Assembly (NCBI RefSeq): GCF_000760035.1
Contig: NZ_JNAO01000013.1
Location: 1 to 64,000 of the forward strand
DNA: 64,000 nucleotides
Direction of reading: 5' to 3'
Source of the DNA: Prochlorococcus marinus str. MIT 9314
Lineage (GTDB): Bacteria; Cyanobacteriota; Cyanobacteriia; PCC-6307; Cyanobiaceae
Made by a program: the position numbers and the translations under genes. Each line of letters starts with the position of its first letter. Position 1 is the first letter of the stretch. The notes under the pieces are model-generated. The model saw only the letters and a program-made list of their open reading frames with translations, made no database searches and was not told the origin of the DNA. Of this stretch, positions 26,973 to 37,310 are shown in pieces.

Positions 26973-28108
26973 TTAAACTCTTTTAATACTGCAATGAAAT
27001 TCTTTAGCAAATTAAAATCTAAGTTTCTTCGTATTGTTATTCTGATTCTTGATTGCCCCACTGGCACAGTTGGAGGTCTTATCGCAATTGCTAAAAACCC
27101 ATTTTCTTCGAGATATTTTTGTAGATAAATTGCCTTCTCTTCTTGGCCAACAATAATTGACAAAATGTGAGAATCTCCCTGAACTGGAAAACGTAGATTT
27201 TTAGTAATTTCATCTTTCCATACATTCGCAGAAGATAATAAATCATTACCCCATTCTTTATTTTTTAAAATTTTTTTTAAACCTTCTAACGCCCCAGCAG
27301 CTAAAGATGGCGCAAGTGCGGTTGTATATCTAAATGCACCACTTGTTTGGATAAGATATTCTCCAATTTCTGAGTTGGAAGCTATAAAAGCTCCACCGCT
27401 TCCAAATGCTTTCCCAAAAGTTCCAGTAACCATAGTTATATCTGAACGACAATTAAAACTTAAACCCCTACCTTCAGGGCCCAAGATTCCAATTGCATGA
27501 GCTTCGTCAACTAATAATTGAACATTATTTTTTTTGCAAATTTCCGTTATTTCTCTGAGCGGAGAAATCGATCCCTCCATGCTATAAAGAGATTCAACAA
27601 TAACTAAAATGGAATTTTTTGTAGGGTTAGATTTAATAATTTTATCCTCTAAATCTTTTAAATTATTGTGTGAAAATCGAACCAGTTTTGCTTGAGCAGC
27701 TTTGACTCCAACCAATAAAGAGTTATGGATCAATTTATCTGCTATTACGATACTATTTCTGTTTGCTAAAGCCTGGATAGCGGCTATATTTGCTTGAAAT
27801 CCGCTTGGGAAAAGTAACACTTTTTGTTGATCAAGCCACTTAGCAAGTTCTGTTTCTAATAAGTTATGTATTGGTCTTGAACCTGTAATAAACCTAGAGC
27901 TTCCTGAACCAATACCTTCTAACAAACTTATCTCGTAAGCAGCTTTTATTAAATCCTTGTCTCTACTTAATCCAAAATAATCATTACTGCATAAGTCTAT
28001 AAGTTTTTTATTTTGCGAATTCGAACTTAGAAGTTCGAATGATTTTTTACCTAAAGAAAATGTTTTTAATTTACGGATTCTATTTTTTGGGATTTTTACT
28101 TTTTTCAT
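26969..28108 (-). CDS. bioF: 8-amino-7-oxononanoate synthase
   Basis: BioF condenses pimeloyl-ACP with alanine to KAPA. It is a PLP alpha-oxoamine synthase of 379 residues, with DEAHAIG at 201-207 and the PLP lysine Lys233 in GTFGKAFGSGG. It is the promoter-proximal gene of the bio operon and overlaps bioK by four bases. The 138-bp region upstream is divergent to a helicase gene and must contain both promoters. Confidence 0.96.
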   Translation of the reverse strand: MKKVKIPKNRIRKLKTFSLGKKSFELLSSNSQNKKLIDLCSNDYFGLSRDKDLIKAAYEISLLEGIGSGSSRFITGSRPIHNLLETELAKWLDQQKVLLFPSGFQANIAAIQALANRNSIVIADKLIHNSLLVGVKAAQAKLVRFSHNNLKDLEDKIIKSNPTKNSILVIVESLYSMEGSISPLREITEICKKNNVQLLVDEAHAIGILGPEGRGLSFNCRSDITMVTGTFGKAFGSGGAFIASNSEIGEYLIQTSGAFRYTTALAPSLAAGALEGLKKILKNKEWGNDLLSSANVWKDEITKNLRFPVQGDSHILSIIVGQEEKAIYLQKYLEENGFLAIAIRPPTVPVGQSRIRITIRRNLDFNLLKNFIAVLKEFK

Positions 28109-28191
28109 TTTGCAAAATAAAATATAGTGGATTTAATTAAAAAGATTTAGATTTACTATTAAAGTTTGCAAGGTATTTTTTGTTTATTAAT

Positions 28192-28203
28192 ATCTATATA
28201 GAT
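28192..28203. promoter_or_regulatory. Palindrome in the bioF/helicase divergent region
   Basis: ATCTATATAGAT is a perfect 12-base palindrome midway between the divergent bio operon and the helicase gene. It may be an operator or simply part of an AT-rich promoter. No known biotin-regulator site is recognised. Confidence 0.25.
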
Positions 28204-28246
28204 CATATATTAAGAAGTTAACTCATCCTCTCTTCAATCACAATTA

Positions 28247-30973
28247 TTGCTTAATTTAGAGGAATATTTCCCATTTCCGCTAGATGATTTCCAATTAGAA
28301 GCAATACGAGCTATAAATAGCGGAAATTCTGTTGTTTTAACGGCACCAACAGGTTCGGGTAAAACATTGATAGGTGAATTTGCTATATATAGAGGTTTAT
28401 CTCATGACAGCAGAGTTTTTTATACAACGCCTTTAAAGGCCCTGTCAAACCAAAAGTTTAGAGATTTTGCTAATCAATATGGTGAGAATAAAGTTGGTCT
28501 TTTAACTGGAGATATAAGCATAAATAGAGAAGCACCAATCTTAGTCATGACGACTGAGATTTTTAGGAACATGCTTTATGGCGAATTTGATGAATTTGAT
28601 GATCCCTTAGAAAATTTAGAATCTGTGATTCTTGATGAATGTCATTATATGAATGACCCCCAAAGAGGCACAGTTTGGGAAGAAACTATAATCCATTGCC
28701 CTAGTAGAACTCAAATAATAGCTTTATCAGCAACAATAGCTAATGCAGATCAATTACAAAATTGGATAGAAAAAGTTCATGGGCCCACAGTACTAATTAA
28801 TAGTGATAAGAGACCAGTCCCACTTGATTTTAATTTTTGTAGTGTTAAAGGCCTCCATCCACTTTTAAATAATAAGGGCAATGGTATTCATCCAAACTGT
28901 AAGATTTGGAGGGCTCCTAAAGGGCAGAAAATAAGAGGAAAAGTGGGCAGGATAATGCAACCAAAGTCTCCCTCAATTGGTTTTGTGATCTCGAAACTAT
29001 CTGAACGAAATATGTTGCCAGCTATTTATTTTATTTTTAGTAGAAGAGGATGTGACAAGGCAATTGAGAATATAAAAGATTTAACTTTAGTAAGTTATTC
29101 AGAAGCAAGTATGATATCCCAAAAATTAGATGTTTATCTTAAAAATAATCAGGAAGCAATTAAAGATAAATCTCAATGCGAGGCATTAAAACGAGGTATT
29201 GCATCCCATCATGCTGGATTATTGCCTGCATGGAAAGAATTGGTTGAGGAATTATTTCAGCAAGGTTTAATAAAAGTTGTTTTTGCAACTGAAACTCTTG
29301 CTGCAGGAATAAATATGCCTGCAAGAACAACTGTTATTTCTTCCTTATCAAAAAGGACAGAAGATGGGCATAGATTATTATTTAGCAGTGAATTTTTGCA
29401 AATGTCAGGAAGAGCTGGAAGAAGAGGAAAAGATACCCAGGGATATGTTGTTACATTACAAACAAGATTCGAAGGTGCCAAAGAAGCAAGTGCACTGGCT
29501 GTTAGCAAACCAAATTCTTTAGAAAGTCAATTCACTCCAAGCTATGGAATGGTACTTAATCTTTTACAAAGTTATACTTTAGAGAAGTCTAAAGAATTAA
29601 TTAAAAGAAGTTTTGGTAGTTTTTTATATTTAGGTGAATCATCAGGTGAGAATATAATTCTTGAAAAATTAGATAAGGATTTAATTGAATTAAAAAAAAT
29701 AACATCTAACGTTTCATGGAAAGATTTTGATGCATACGAAAAATTAAGAAATCGTCTTAAAGAAGAGAGAAGACTCTTGAAAATTTTAGAAAAACAATCA
29801 GCAGAAAAATTATCAGAAGAGATAACTAATGCACTCCCATATATTGAAGATGGAAGCTTAATTTCAATCAAAGCTCCTCAAATGAAAAGAAAAATTGTCC
29901 CAGGATTAATTTGTAAGAAAATATATGAATCCCAAAAAATTAAGAGTTTATTGTGTTTGACAATTGATAATTTATTTATTCTTATAAAACCCTCATCCAT
30001 AGTAAGTATTTTTAATGATTTGGATTCAATTGATGTCTTAGGACTTGAAGTGCCAAAAATGTATTTTTCTGGAGAGGTATTTAGGGGAGATGAAATGTCG
30101 CAGCGTTATGCGGATCGAATTTTTGAAGTTTCTAAAGAAAATGATTTACAAACTCCACAATATGATTTGACAGCGGAAGTTTTGGCACAACAGCAACAAA
30201 TTAATAATATAGAAGAAACAGTTACTAATCATCCTGTACACAGATTTGGAGACTCCAAGAAATTAAAGAAATATAGAAAAAGAATTATTGATGTTGAACA
30301 AGAAATAAATATTAGAAAAAAACATCTTGAGGATAAAGAAAATCATAACTGGAGAACTTTTACCGATTTGATACAAATTTTGAATCATTTTGGTTGTTTA
30401 AATGATTTGGAATTGACAGAAGTTGGACAAACAGTGGGTGCAATAAGAAGTGAAAATGAATTATGGATTGGCCTTGTTTTAGTTAGTGGTTATTTAGACG
30501 ATTTAGATCCTCCTGAGTTAGCTGCAATTATTCAAGCTATATGTGTTGATGTAAGGAGGCCTAATCTTTGGTGTAATTTCAAGCCTTCTTTAAAGGTAAT
30601 AGATGTTTTTAATGAATTAGATGGTTTAAGAAAATTAGTCTCTTTTCAACAAAATAAGTTTAATATTGAAATTCCTATCTATTTAGAAACGGAGTTGACT
30701 GGAATTATTTCTGAATGGGCAAGAGGAAAAAAATGGAAAGATTTGGTTTTTAATACTTCATTAGACGAAGGTGATGTAGTAAGGATTATTAGAAGATCAG
30801 TTGATGTCCTTTCTCAAGTACAGTACTGTATTGGTGTTAGTAATAAATTAAAAAGCAAAGCAAAGCAAGCATTAAAAGCTATTAATCGTTTTCCTGTTTC
30901 TGAATCTAATGATCTTATAAAAGTCTCTGAAGATATTAATCCTGCAACAAAAAGAATTGACAATAATTCTTAA
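28247..30973 (+). CDS. Ski2-like DEAD/DEAH-box RNA helicase with DSHCT domain
   Basis: This 908-residue superfamily 2 helicase has Walker A APTGSGKT at 33-40, motif II DECH at 130-133, motif III SATIAN, and motif VI QMSGRAGRRG in the second RecA domain. The C-terminal third resembles the DSHCT helical domain of eukaryotic Ski2/Mtr4. Bacterial members occur in cyanobacteria and actinobacteria, and plant plastids have a homologue (ISE2). It probably unwinds structured RNA for processing or decay. The start is TTG at 28247. It is divergent from the bio operon. Confidence 0.93.
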   Translation: MLNLEEYFPFPLDDFQLEAIRAINSGNSVVLTAPTGSGKTLIGEFAIYRGLSHDSRVFYTTPLKALSNQKFRDFANQYGENKVGLLTGDISINREAPILVMTTEIFRNMLYGEFDEFDDPLENLESVILDECHYMNDPQRGTVWEETIIHCPSRTQIIALSATIANADQLQNWIEKVHGPTVLINSDKRPVPLDFNFCSVKGLHPLLNNKGNGIHPNCKIWRAPKGQKIRGKVGRIMQPKSPSIGFVISKLSERNMLPAIYFIFSRRGCDKAIENIKDLTLVSYSEASMISQKLDVYLKNNQEAIKDKSQCEALKRGIASHHAGLLPAWKELVEELFQQGLIKVVFATETLAAGINMPARTTVISSLSKRTEDGHRLLFSSEFLQMSGRAGRRGKDTQGYVVTLQTRFEGAKEASALAVSKPNSLESQFTPSYGMVLNLLQSYTLEKSKELIKRSFGSFLYLGESSGENIILEKLDKDLIELKKITSNVSWKDFDAYEKLRNRLKEERRLLKILEKQSAEKLSEEITNALPYIEDGSLISIKAPQMKRKIVPGLICKKIYESQKIKSLLCLTIDNLFILIKPSSIVSIFNDLDSIDVLGLEVPKMYFSGEVFRGDEMSQRYADRIFEVSKENDLQTPQYDLTAEVLAQQQQINNIEETVTNHPVHRFGDSKKLKKYRKRIIDVEQEINIRKKHLEDKENHNWRTFTDLIQILNHFGCLNDLELTEVGQTVGAIRSENELWIGLVLVSGYLDDLDPPELAAIIQAICVDVRRPNLWCNFKPSLKVIDVFNELDGLRKLVSFQQNKFNIEIPIYLETELTGIISEWARGKKWKDLVFNTSLDEGDVVRIIRRSVDVLSQVQYCIGVSNKLKSKAKQALKAINRFPVSESNDLIKVSEDINPATKRIDNNS

Positions 30974-30983
30974 ATTTTTTTAA

Positions 30984-32369
30984 TCAAATCATTGAATTGA
31001 TATTCATTGCTTCATCAAATTCATCTTCGTTTAAATAACCTAATTTAAGTGTTGCCTCTTTTAAATTTAATGATTCTTTGAAGGCAAGGTTTGCAATTTT
31101 AGCAGCTTTTTCATAACCAACTTTCGGCACTATGGCTGTAACCAACATTAGTGAATTTTCTAAATTTAACTTCATTTTCTTTTGATTAGGTTCCATCCCA
31201 TCAACTAAATTTATTCTGAAGTTTTCTATTACATTTTTAAGTAATTTTAAACTTGTGAGAATATTAAATCCAATAAGAGGCTTATATTCATTCATCTGTA
31301 AAGTGCCGCTAGAATTTGCCATTGAAACTGCATATTCAAGACCCATTATATGAGTGCAAACCATTGATAAGGCTTCACATTGAGTTGGATTAACTTTACC
31401 CGGCATGATAGAACTTCCAGGTTCATTTTGAGGAATAATTAGTTCATATATTCCTGATCTTGGACCAGAAGATAGAATTTTTATATCATTTGAAATTTTA
31501 AATAATGCACCTGCTAATATTTTTATCTGACTCATTACTTGAGCTAGACGATCATGCGAGGCCATGATAGAAAAATTATTTTTTGATTTATAGAACATTA
31601 GATTAGTATCATCGGAAATTGATTTTATAGACTCTTCACAAAATCCTTTTGGACAATTAATCCCTGTTCCAACTGCAGTTCCTCCTAAAGGTAAAAAATA
31701 CAATTCATTCAGACTTATAATAATTGCATTCTCAGCATCTTTAAGTTGCTCTGACCATCCTGATATTTCTTGCCCAAAAGTAAGGGGCACTGCATCTTGA
31801 AAATGGGTTCTTCCTATCTTTATGAGGTCTTTCCATTGTTCACTTTTTTTATCAAGTATCTTAGTAAGTTCTCGTATCGTTGGAACTAAATTTTTGATTA
31901 TTTCATTAACAACTGATATTTGAATAGCAGCAGGAAAAGTATCATTAGTTGACTGAGATTTATTTACATCATCATTGGGATGAATTGGTTGATGACTACC
32001 AAGCTCTGAATTTGTTTTTAATGCTGCAATATTTGAAATTACCTCATTAACATTCATATTTGTTTGCGTGCCACTTCCTGTTTGCCAAACCTTTAAGGGA
32101 AACTGTGAATCATGAAGTCCATCAAGTATTTCTGTACATGCTTCAACAATCAAATCTTTTTTTCTTTTTTCTATTAACCCTAAATTGAAATTCGCGATTG
32201 AAGCAGCTTTTTTTATGAGGGTGAGTGAATAAATTAATTCAATTGGAATTAATTCTTCTCCAATAGAAAAATTTTTTATCGATCTTTGTGTTTGAGCGCC
32301 CCACAAAGCTTCAATCGGAACCTCTATTGTTCCCATACTATCTTTTTCAATCCTAAAGTTTTTTGTCAT
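30984..32369 (-). CDS. fumC: Class II fumarate hydratase
   Basis: FumC interconverts fumarate and malate. The 461-residue protein carries the superfamily signature GSSIMPGKVNPTQCE, plus GSGTQTNMNVNEV and SQSTNDTFP. Prochlorococcus has an incomplete TCA cycle in which fumarase also handles fumarate released by purine and arginine synthesis. Adenylosuccinate lyase, a fumarate producer, is directly upstream (48-base gap), which makes biochemical sense. Confidence 0.96.
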   Translation of the reverse strand: MTKNFRIEKDSMGTIEVPIEALWGAQTQRSIKNFSIGEELIPIELIYSLTLIKKAASIANFNLGLIEKRKKDLIVEACTEILDGLHDSQFPLKVWQTGSGTQTNMNVNEVISNIAALKTNSELGSHQPIHPNDDVNKSQSTNDTFPAAIQISVVNEIIKNLVPTIRELTKILDKKSEQWKDLIKIGRTHFQDAVPLTFGQEISGWSEQLKDAENAIIISLNELYFLPLGGTAVGTGINCPKGFCEESIKSISDDTNLMFYKSKNNFSIMASHDRLAQVMSQIKILAGALFKISNDIKILSSGPRSGIYELIIPQNEPGSSIMPGKVNPTQCEALSMVCTHIMGLEYAVSMANSSGTLQMNEYKPLIGFNILTSLKLLKNVIENFRINLVDGMEPNQKKMKLNLENSLMLVTAIVPKVGYEKAAKIANLAFKESLNLKEATLKLGYLNEDEFDEAMNINSMI

Positions 32370-32417
32370 TATTCCTCTGCAAACACTGGTTTAACTTAGA
32401 AAAGGTTTTCAGTAATC

Positions 32418-33713
32418 CTAGATACCTAACTTCTCCCATATTACACTTAAATTATTGAGATGAATTGAAGGATTAAAACATTCTTCTAAGTCACTTTGAT
32501 CAATAAAATCCATTATTTCATTATCTCTCTCTATATTTTGTTTGAAATTTCCATTTTCGGTATTCCAGGCATAATGCGCATTTTTTTGTACTAAGCTATA
32601 AGCTTTTTCTCTAGACAACCCTTTCTCTACAAGCAAAAGTAAAACTTTCTGACTAAATATTACACCACCATATATATTTAAATTTTTGAGCATATTTTTT
32701 GGATAAACTTCCAAATTGCTTACTATATCTTTCATTTCCCTGAGCATAAAATGCAAACAGATTGATACGTCAGGTAACATGATACGTTCATTTGAACTAT
32801 GGCTTATATCTCTTTCGTGCCAAAGTGGAACATTTTCCAGTGCTGTTAAGACGTAACTCCTTAAAATTCTTGCTAAACCGCTTACTCTTTCACTTCGAAT
32901 AGGATTTCTTTTATGAGGCATGGCAGAACTTCCTTTTTGCCCCTTTGTAAAGCCCTCCTCAACTTCTAAAACATCAGTTCTTTGTAAATTTCTTATTTCA
33001 GTTGCGAATCTATCTAGAGAAGCGCCAACTAGTGCAATAGTTTGAACATATTCTGCATGCCTGTCTCTCGATATAACCTGCGTACTTGCTGTATCTGGCT
33101 TTAAGCCGAGTAAATCACAAGTTATTTGTTCTACTTTGGGATTTGTATTAGCGTAAGTTCCCATTGCACCACTTATTTGTCCAATAGCTACAGATTCTTT
33201 CAGTGTTAACAATCTTTTTTTGTTTCTTATTATTTCTGCTAACCATCCAGCAAGTTTAAACCCGAAGGAAATTGGCTCCCCATGAATGGCATGAGATCTG
33301 CCAATCATTAAGGTATTTTTATGCTTTCTTGCTAATAATCTGACTTCATTTTCGAGGGTCTCAATTTCTTTTAATAACAATTCGCAAGAATCTTTTAACT
33401 GAAGAGATAAGCCAGTATCAAGTACATCACTACTGGTCATACCAACATGTATATATCTTCCAGAATCTCCTACAAATTCATTAACGCTTGTAAGAAATGC
33501 TATGACATCATGTTTAACTTCTTTCTCAATTTCTGTAATTCTAGATTCATCAAACTTTGCATTTAAACGTATCTCTTTCATTGCATTCTCAGGAATTTTT
33601 CCCAGGGAAAAATTTGCTTCACATGCAGCGATTTCAACCTTAAGCCAACTCTGGAATTTTGCGCTATCAGTCCAGATTTTCCCCATTTCGGGTAATGTGT
33701 AACGCTCGATCAC
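32418..33713 (-). CDS. purB: Adenylosuccinate lyase
   Basis: PurB releases fumarate from SAICAR and from adenylosuccinate in purine synthesis. The 431 residues contain the lyase signature GSSAMPHKRNP and the active-site blocks HVGMTSSDVLDT and GRSHAIHGEPISFG. It belongs to the same superfamily as FumC encoded just downstream on the same strand. Confidence 0.97.
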   Translation of the reverse strand: MIERYTLPEMGKIWTDSAKFQSWLKVEIAACEANFSLGKIPENAMKEIRLNAKFDESRITEIEKEVKHDVIAFLTSVNEFVGDSGRYIHVGMTSSDVLDTGLSLQLKDSCELLLKEIETLENEVRLLARKHKNTLMIGRSHAIHGEPISFGFKLAGWLAEIIRNKKRLLTLKESVAIGQISGAMGTYANTNPKVEQITCDLLGLKPDTASTQVISRDRHAEYVQTIALVGASLDRFATEIRNLQRTDVLEVEEGFTKGQKGSSAMPHKRNPIRSERVSGLARILRSYVLTALENVPLWHERDISHSSNERIMLPDVSICLHFMLREMKDIVSNLEVYPKNMLKNLNIYGGVIFSQKVLLLLVEKGLSREKAYSLVQKNAHYAWNTENGNFKQNIERDNEIMDFIDQSDLEECFNPSIHLNNLSVIWEKLGI

Positions 33714-34003
33714 AATTTTTATTAATTATCAATTTAAACTTTATAACCAAAATCAAATTATTGCTTTATACCTTAAAGATGTACTTGCCATTGAAGATAT
33801 TTGCCTGGCTATTATTTTCTTATGTAACATTTTTCTAGCTAGTTAAGAAAGCTTAAATTTAAAAATGTTTGCATTTATTCCTTTATTCCTTTCGTTAATA
33901 ATGGGTAATTTTTTAGTTCTTATTTAAAATTGGAAGGTATTAAAGAATTTGGATCTTAATCTTGTAGAAGTTCATTATTCAGTCTTTTTTTATTGATTAA
34001 TAT
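33714..34003. other. 290-bp intergenic region, no gene recognised
   Basis: The region between divergent purB and the TlyA-like gene is AT-rich. A 19-codon hydrophobic frame (ATG at 33779, stop ending 33838) is the only notable open frame and has no supporting context. I see no tRNA T-loop, terminator hairpin or long repeat. It should hold the promoters of both flanking genes. Confidence 0.5.
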
Positions 34004-34816
34004 ATGATTAAAAAAAGTAGATTAGACCTTTATCTTCTTAAAAGTGGTTTATGTGAAACTCGTCAAAAAGCCCAAGGTTTAATTCTTGCGGGCAAGGTTA
34101 GAGATATAAATGGAAAAGTATGGGATAAACCTGGACAACAAGTATCAATTGGATCTGAATTTTTTATTGATTCCGAACCGATGTTTGTATCAAGGGGCGG
34201 CGAAAAATTATTTGAGGCATTTAATAAACTTGAAATTAAAGTAAAAGATAAAATATGTATTGACGCAGGAATCTCTACTGGGGGATTTACTGATTGCTTA
34301 TTGCAACAAGGAGCAAAGTTAGTTTATGGGATAGATGTTGGTTATGGGCAGACTGCATGGAAGATTAGAAATAATCCAAAAGTCATACTTTTTGAACGAA
34401 CTAATATTCGAAATTTAAAACCTAATGATCTTTTATCTAGAAGTAATGAGTTACCAAATTTTGTGGTTGCTGATTTGTCTTTTATTTCATTAAAATTAGT
34501 TTTTAAATCTATTGGTAATTTATTAGAGGGTGATTGTATTGAGGGAATATTTTTGATTAAACCCCAATTTGAGGTGGGTAAAGATAAAGTCAGTAAAGGC
34601 GGTGTTGTTCGTAATCCTAAATTCCATACTGAGGCAATAGAGTCTGTTATTTATGCTGCTAATAATTTCCAATGGAATATAAAGAATTTGATAGCTTCTC
34701 CTTTAGTAGGTCCAGCTGGAAATCATGAATATTTAGCTTGGATGACCCTAGGAAGTCAATCAAATAAAAGGATTAATAGTGAATATATACAAAATTTAGT
34801 AAAAGAAACTCTTTGA
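34004..34816 (+). CDS. tlyA: TlyA family rRNA 2'-O-methyltransferase
   Basis: The 270-residue protein has an N-terminal S4 RNA-binding domain (SRLDLYLLKSGLCETRQKAQGLILAGKVRDING) and an FtsJ-like SAM-dependent methyltransferase domain with GISTGGFTDCLL and YGIDVGYGQ. Mycobacterial TlyA methylates 16S C1409 and 23S C1920. The older annotation as hemolysin is probably misleading. It ends one base before the convergent glnB stop. Confidence 0.9.
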   Translation: MIKKSRLDLYLLKSGLCETRQKAQGLILAGKVRDINGKVWDKPGQQVSIGSEFFIDSEPMFVSRGGEKLFEAFNKLEIKVKDKICIDAGISTGGFTDCLLQQGAKLVYGIDVGYGQTAWKIRNNPKVILFERTNIRNLKPNDLLSRSNELPNFVVADLSFISLKLVFKSIGNLLEGDCIEGIFLIKPQFEVGKDKVSKGGVVRNPKFHTEAIESVIYAANNFQWNIKNLIASPLVGPAGNHEYLAWMTLGSQSNKRINSEYIQNLVKETL

Positions 34817-34817
34817 A

Positions 34818-35180
<363 letters not shown>

Positions 35181-35426
35181 TTAATTGTTTTTTGGGAAAA
35201 CATCCAACATTGAAATATCAGAAAAACATTCAATATTAAGGCCTGCATTCGTGGCGTCTTCAATTAAAAGTTGGGAATTTTCTTTAGAAATTATTACTGT
35301 ACTATTTGACAAAGCTTCCCACTGATCATTCTCAAAGTGTGTTTGAAGCCATAACATTCCAAATGCACTTTTTGGTTGAAGGGATCTATTTAAGTTGTTA
35401 TCGATAGTTATCAAACAAATGTCCAT
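35181..35426 (-). CDS. Unknown 81-residue protein upstream of glnB
   Basis: The small acidic protein opens MDICLITIDNNLNRSLQPKSAFGMLWLQTHFENDQWEAL and has no signal peptide or membrane segment. I do not recognise the family. It is 24 bases before glnB on the same strand, probably cotranscribed, and so possibly nitrogen-regulated. It has an alternating beta/helix pattern compatible with a small alpha/beta fold, but no catalytic motif is visible. Confidence 0.7.
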   Translation of the reverse strand: MDICLITIDNNLNRSLQPKSAFGMLWLQTHFENDQWEALSNSTVIISKENSQLLIEDATNAGLNIECFSDISMLDVFPKNN

Positions 35427-35478
35427 TAATTTTTCATTGAACTAAACACATATAACCCTTTTAGCCGACATTATGAAT

Positions 35479-35492
35479 GTTACAACTGTTAC
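35479..35492 (-). promoter_or_regulatory. Possible NtcA-binding site before the glnB transcription unit
   Basis: On the minus strand GTAACAGTTGTAAC matches the NtcA consensus GTA-N8-TAC at five of six positions. A TA-rich possible -10 lies about 23 bases downstream. It is 53 bases before the 81-residue ORF that precedes glnB. NtcA control of glnB is known in other cyanobacteria; this site is an inference. Confidence 0.35.
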
Positions 35493-35616
35493 AAAAATAA
35501 GATTTAACAGCTTTTGACTTAGTCAATTGTAATACTTAGATTTGTTTATAATTTTGCGAATTTTTTGCCTTATATAATAGTTTTTATATAGGTTTAGTAA
35601 AAAAGTTCTTTTAAAA

Positions 35617-36027
35617 ATGAATACAGCTGAATTAGAAGATTCGACTCAAAGACCGCTATATGGTGAAAGAATTATTGAAGAATCAAGAATAATTTGTTTC
35701 GATAATCCTAACAAGAAAAGAATTTATGAAATTTCTATTCAGTTACCTGAATTTACATGTAAGTGCCCTTTTTCTGGTTATCCAGATTTTGCAAAGCTAA
35801 ATATTATTTATCAACCTAATTTGAGAGTATATGAGTTGAAGTCTTTAAAGCTTTATATTAATAATTTTAGAGATATAAAAATATCTCATGAGGAGGTTGT
35901 GAATAGAATTATGGATGATTTAGTGAATGAAGGTTCACCTCACTGGATACATTTAAACGCTGCATTTAACCCCAGAGGGAATGTTTCTATGCAGTTAGAT
36001 ATTTTTAGTGGTCAGAAAAGAAATTAA
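35617..36027 (+). CDS. queF: NADPH-dependent 7-cyano-7-deazaguanine reductase
   Basis: QueF reduces preQ0 to preQ1 in queuosine synthesis. The 136-residue unimodular protein has the catalytic Cys50 and Asp57 in [10 protein letters not shown], the family motif [13 protein letters not shown] at 74-86 and [13 protein letters not shown] near the C-terminus. No preQ1 riboswitch is obvious in the upstream 190 bases. It ends in a 4-base overlap with the convergent ccsB. Confidence 0.95.
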   Translation: MNTAELEDSTQRPLYGERIIEESRIICFDNPNKKRIYEISIQLPEFTCKCPFSGYPDFAKLNIIYQPNLRVYELKSLKLYINNFRDIKISHEEVVNRIMDDLVNEGSPHWIHLNAAFNPRGNVSMQLDIFSGQKRN

Positions 36028-37310
36028 ATTTTTTTTATTTCTTCTGATAATTTGCAAAATTCTTTTTTAAAACCAACTAGATTTTTATTGCTAAGGCCTC
36101 CAATAGATAACTTTTGCGATTCTTTATTTACAAGAATCCATAATTGGTTAGTAGGTATAAGACTTATTATTGTTCCAAAAATTATTAAAATAAAAGAAAA
36201 GTAAATAAATGGTATGGACGGATCATTTTTTATTATTAAACCACTACTAGGAATTATTTTTTTCAGAGAAACTCTTGAAGAATTAATTTCTAAGGGATTA
36301 TCATTGATATAAAGATTAATCCCGGAAAAATTTTCTATATTCGAAATTTTAAGTGGACCATTTTCATTATCTATTGTTAAAAGGAAATTTTTTTTAGTCT
36401 CTGATCCTAATTCAATTAAAATCCCCCAAACTTGATTACCGATTTCGGGAATTTCCTTTAATTGTAATTGATAAATGATATTATCTATTTCTAAAATAAC
36501 ATTTGATATTGCCCAATCTGCTTGATAAATAGTTAATCCTTTAAACCTGATTGGGTGATTAACTTTGGTGGTTTTTATTTCATTTAGATTTAAATCTTCA
36601 GAAGAAAAATTTAATTTTGAAATAAACTGTTTGGGTACACCATCACTTTCTCGTTCTATAGAAAAATCGACTAATTTTACATTTGCTTTTGAGTTTGTGC
36701 CCTCATTAACAAGATCCAAACTTTCTCCAGGCAGTAGATATTGTTCTTTTGTGTGACTTGTAAAACTTCCATATGCTGAACCTATAAGTAAGACTATTAA
36801 TCCGATATGTACAACTAAAGGACCGATTTTTCCAATTAAACCTCTTCTTGCAGAAATATGACTTTTAAATTTGTATGTTTTCCATCCTTTTTTTTTAAGT
36901 AATAAATCTACTTTTGATATATGTTCTCCATCTTCATTGATTGGATGACTTGTAGTTAGTTGTAGTTTGCTAAATTTTTTTTCGCTGTTGTATTCAATCC
37001 ATTTTAATGAAGCTTTTAATGAAGGGATTTGCCTCCTGAAACTACAAGCTGCTAGAGAAATACAAAGAAGAATTAAAGCAAATAAAAACCAAAAGCTTGT
37101 ATATATGTGATCCAATTGAAGTTTTAAGACTTTTTCTCCATCTAAAAATCCAAAAATGGGAGCACTATCGAAATTATCAATATAAAATTTATTACTACTA
37201 CCTTGAGGTATAAAGGTCCCTATGCCGCTTGTAATAGCTATGAAAATTATCAGTGATATGGCGAATCTTAAACTTGATATTTTTAATATTAGATTCTTAA
37301 AAATAATCAT
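36024..37310 (-). CDS. ccsB: Cytochrome c biogenesis protein CcsB (Ccs1/ResB)
   Basis: CcsB is the Ccs1/ResB component of system II, which delivers haem to apocytochromes in the thylakoid lumen together with CcsA. The 428 residues show N-terminal membrane helices (about 15-35 and 70-90), a helix near 165-185, a large lumenal domain and a last helix near 370-390. This is the ResB topology. It abuts ccdA upstream with no gap. Confidence 0.92.
   Translation of the reverse strand: MIIFKNLILKISSLRFAISLIIFIAITSGIGTFIPQGSSNKFYIDNFDSAPIFGFLDGEKVLKLQLDHIYTSFWFLFALILLCISLAACSFRRQIPSLKASLKWIEYNSEKKFSKLQLTTSHPINEDGEHISKVDLLLKKKGWKTYKFKSHISARRGLIGKIGPLVVHIGLIVLLIGSAYGSFTSHTKEQYLLPGESLDLVNEGTNSKANVKLVDFSIERESDGVPKQFISKLNFSSEDLNLNEIKTTKVNHPIRFKGLTIYQADWAISNVILEIDNIIYQLQLKEIPEIGNQVWGILIELGSETKKNFLLTIDNENGPLKISNIENFSGINLYINDNPLEINSSRVSLKKIIPSSGLIIKNDPSIPFIYFSFILIIFGTIISLIPTNQLWILVNKESQKLSIGGLSNKNLVGFKKEFCKLSEEIKKI

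Noticed and set aside
33779-33838. 19-residue hydrophobic ORF upstream of the TlyA-like gene
   Set aside because: Too short and AT-driven; it does not resemble any small photosystem or cytochrome b6f subunit that I recognise.
35427-35616. preQ1 riboswitch before queF
   Set aside because: No compact C-rich loop and A-rich pseudoknot pattern is visible near the queF start.
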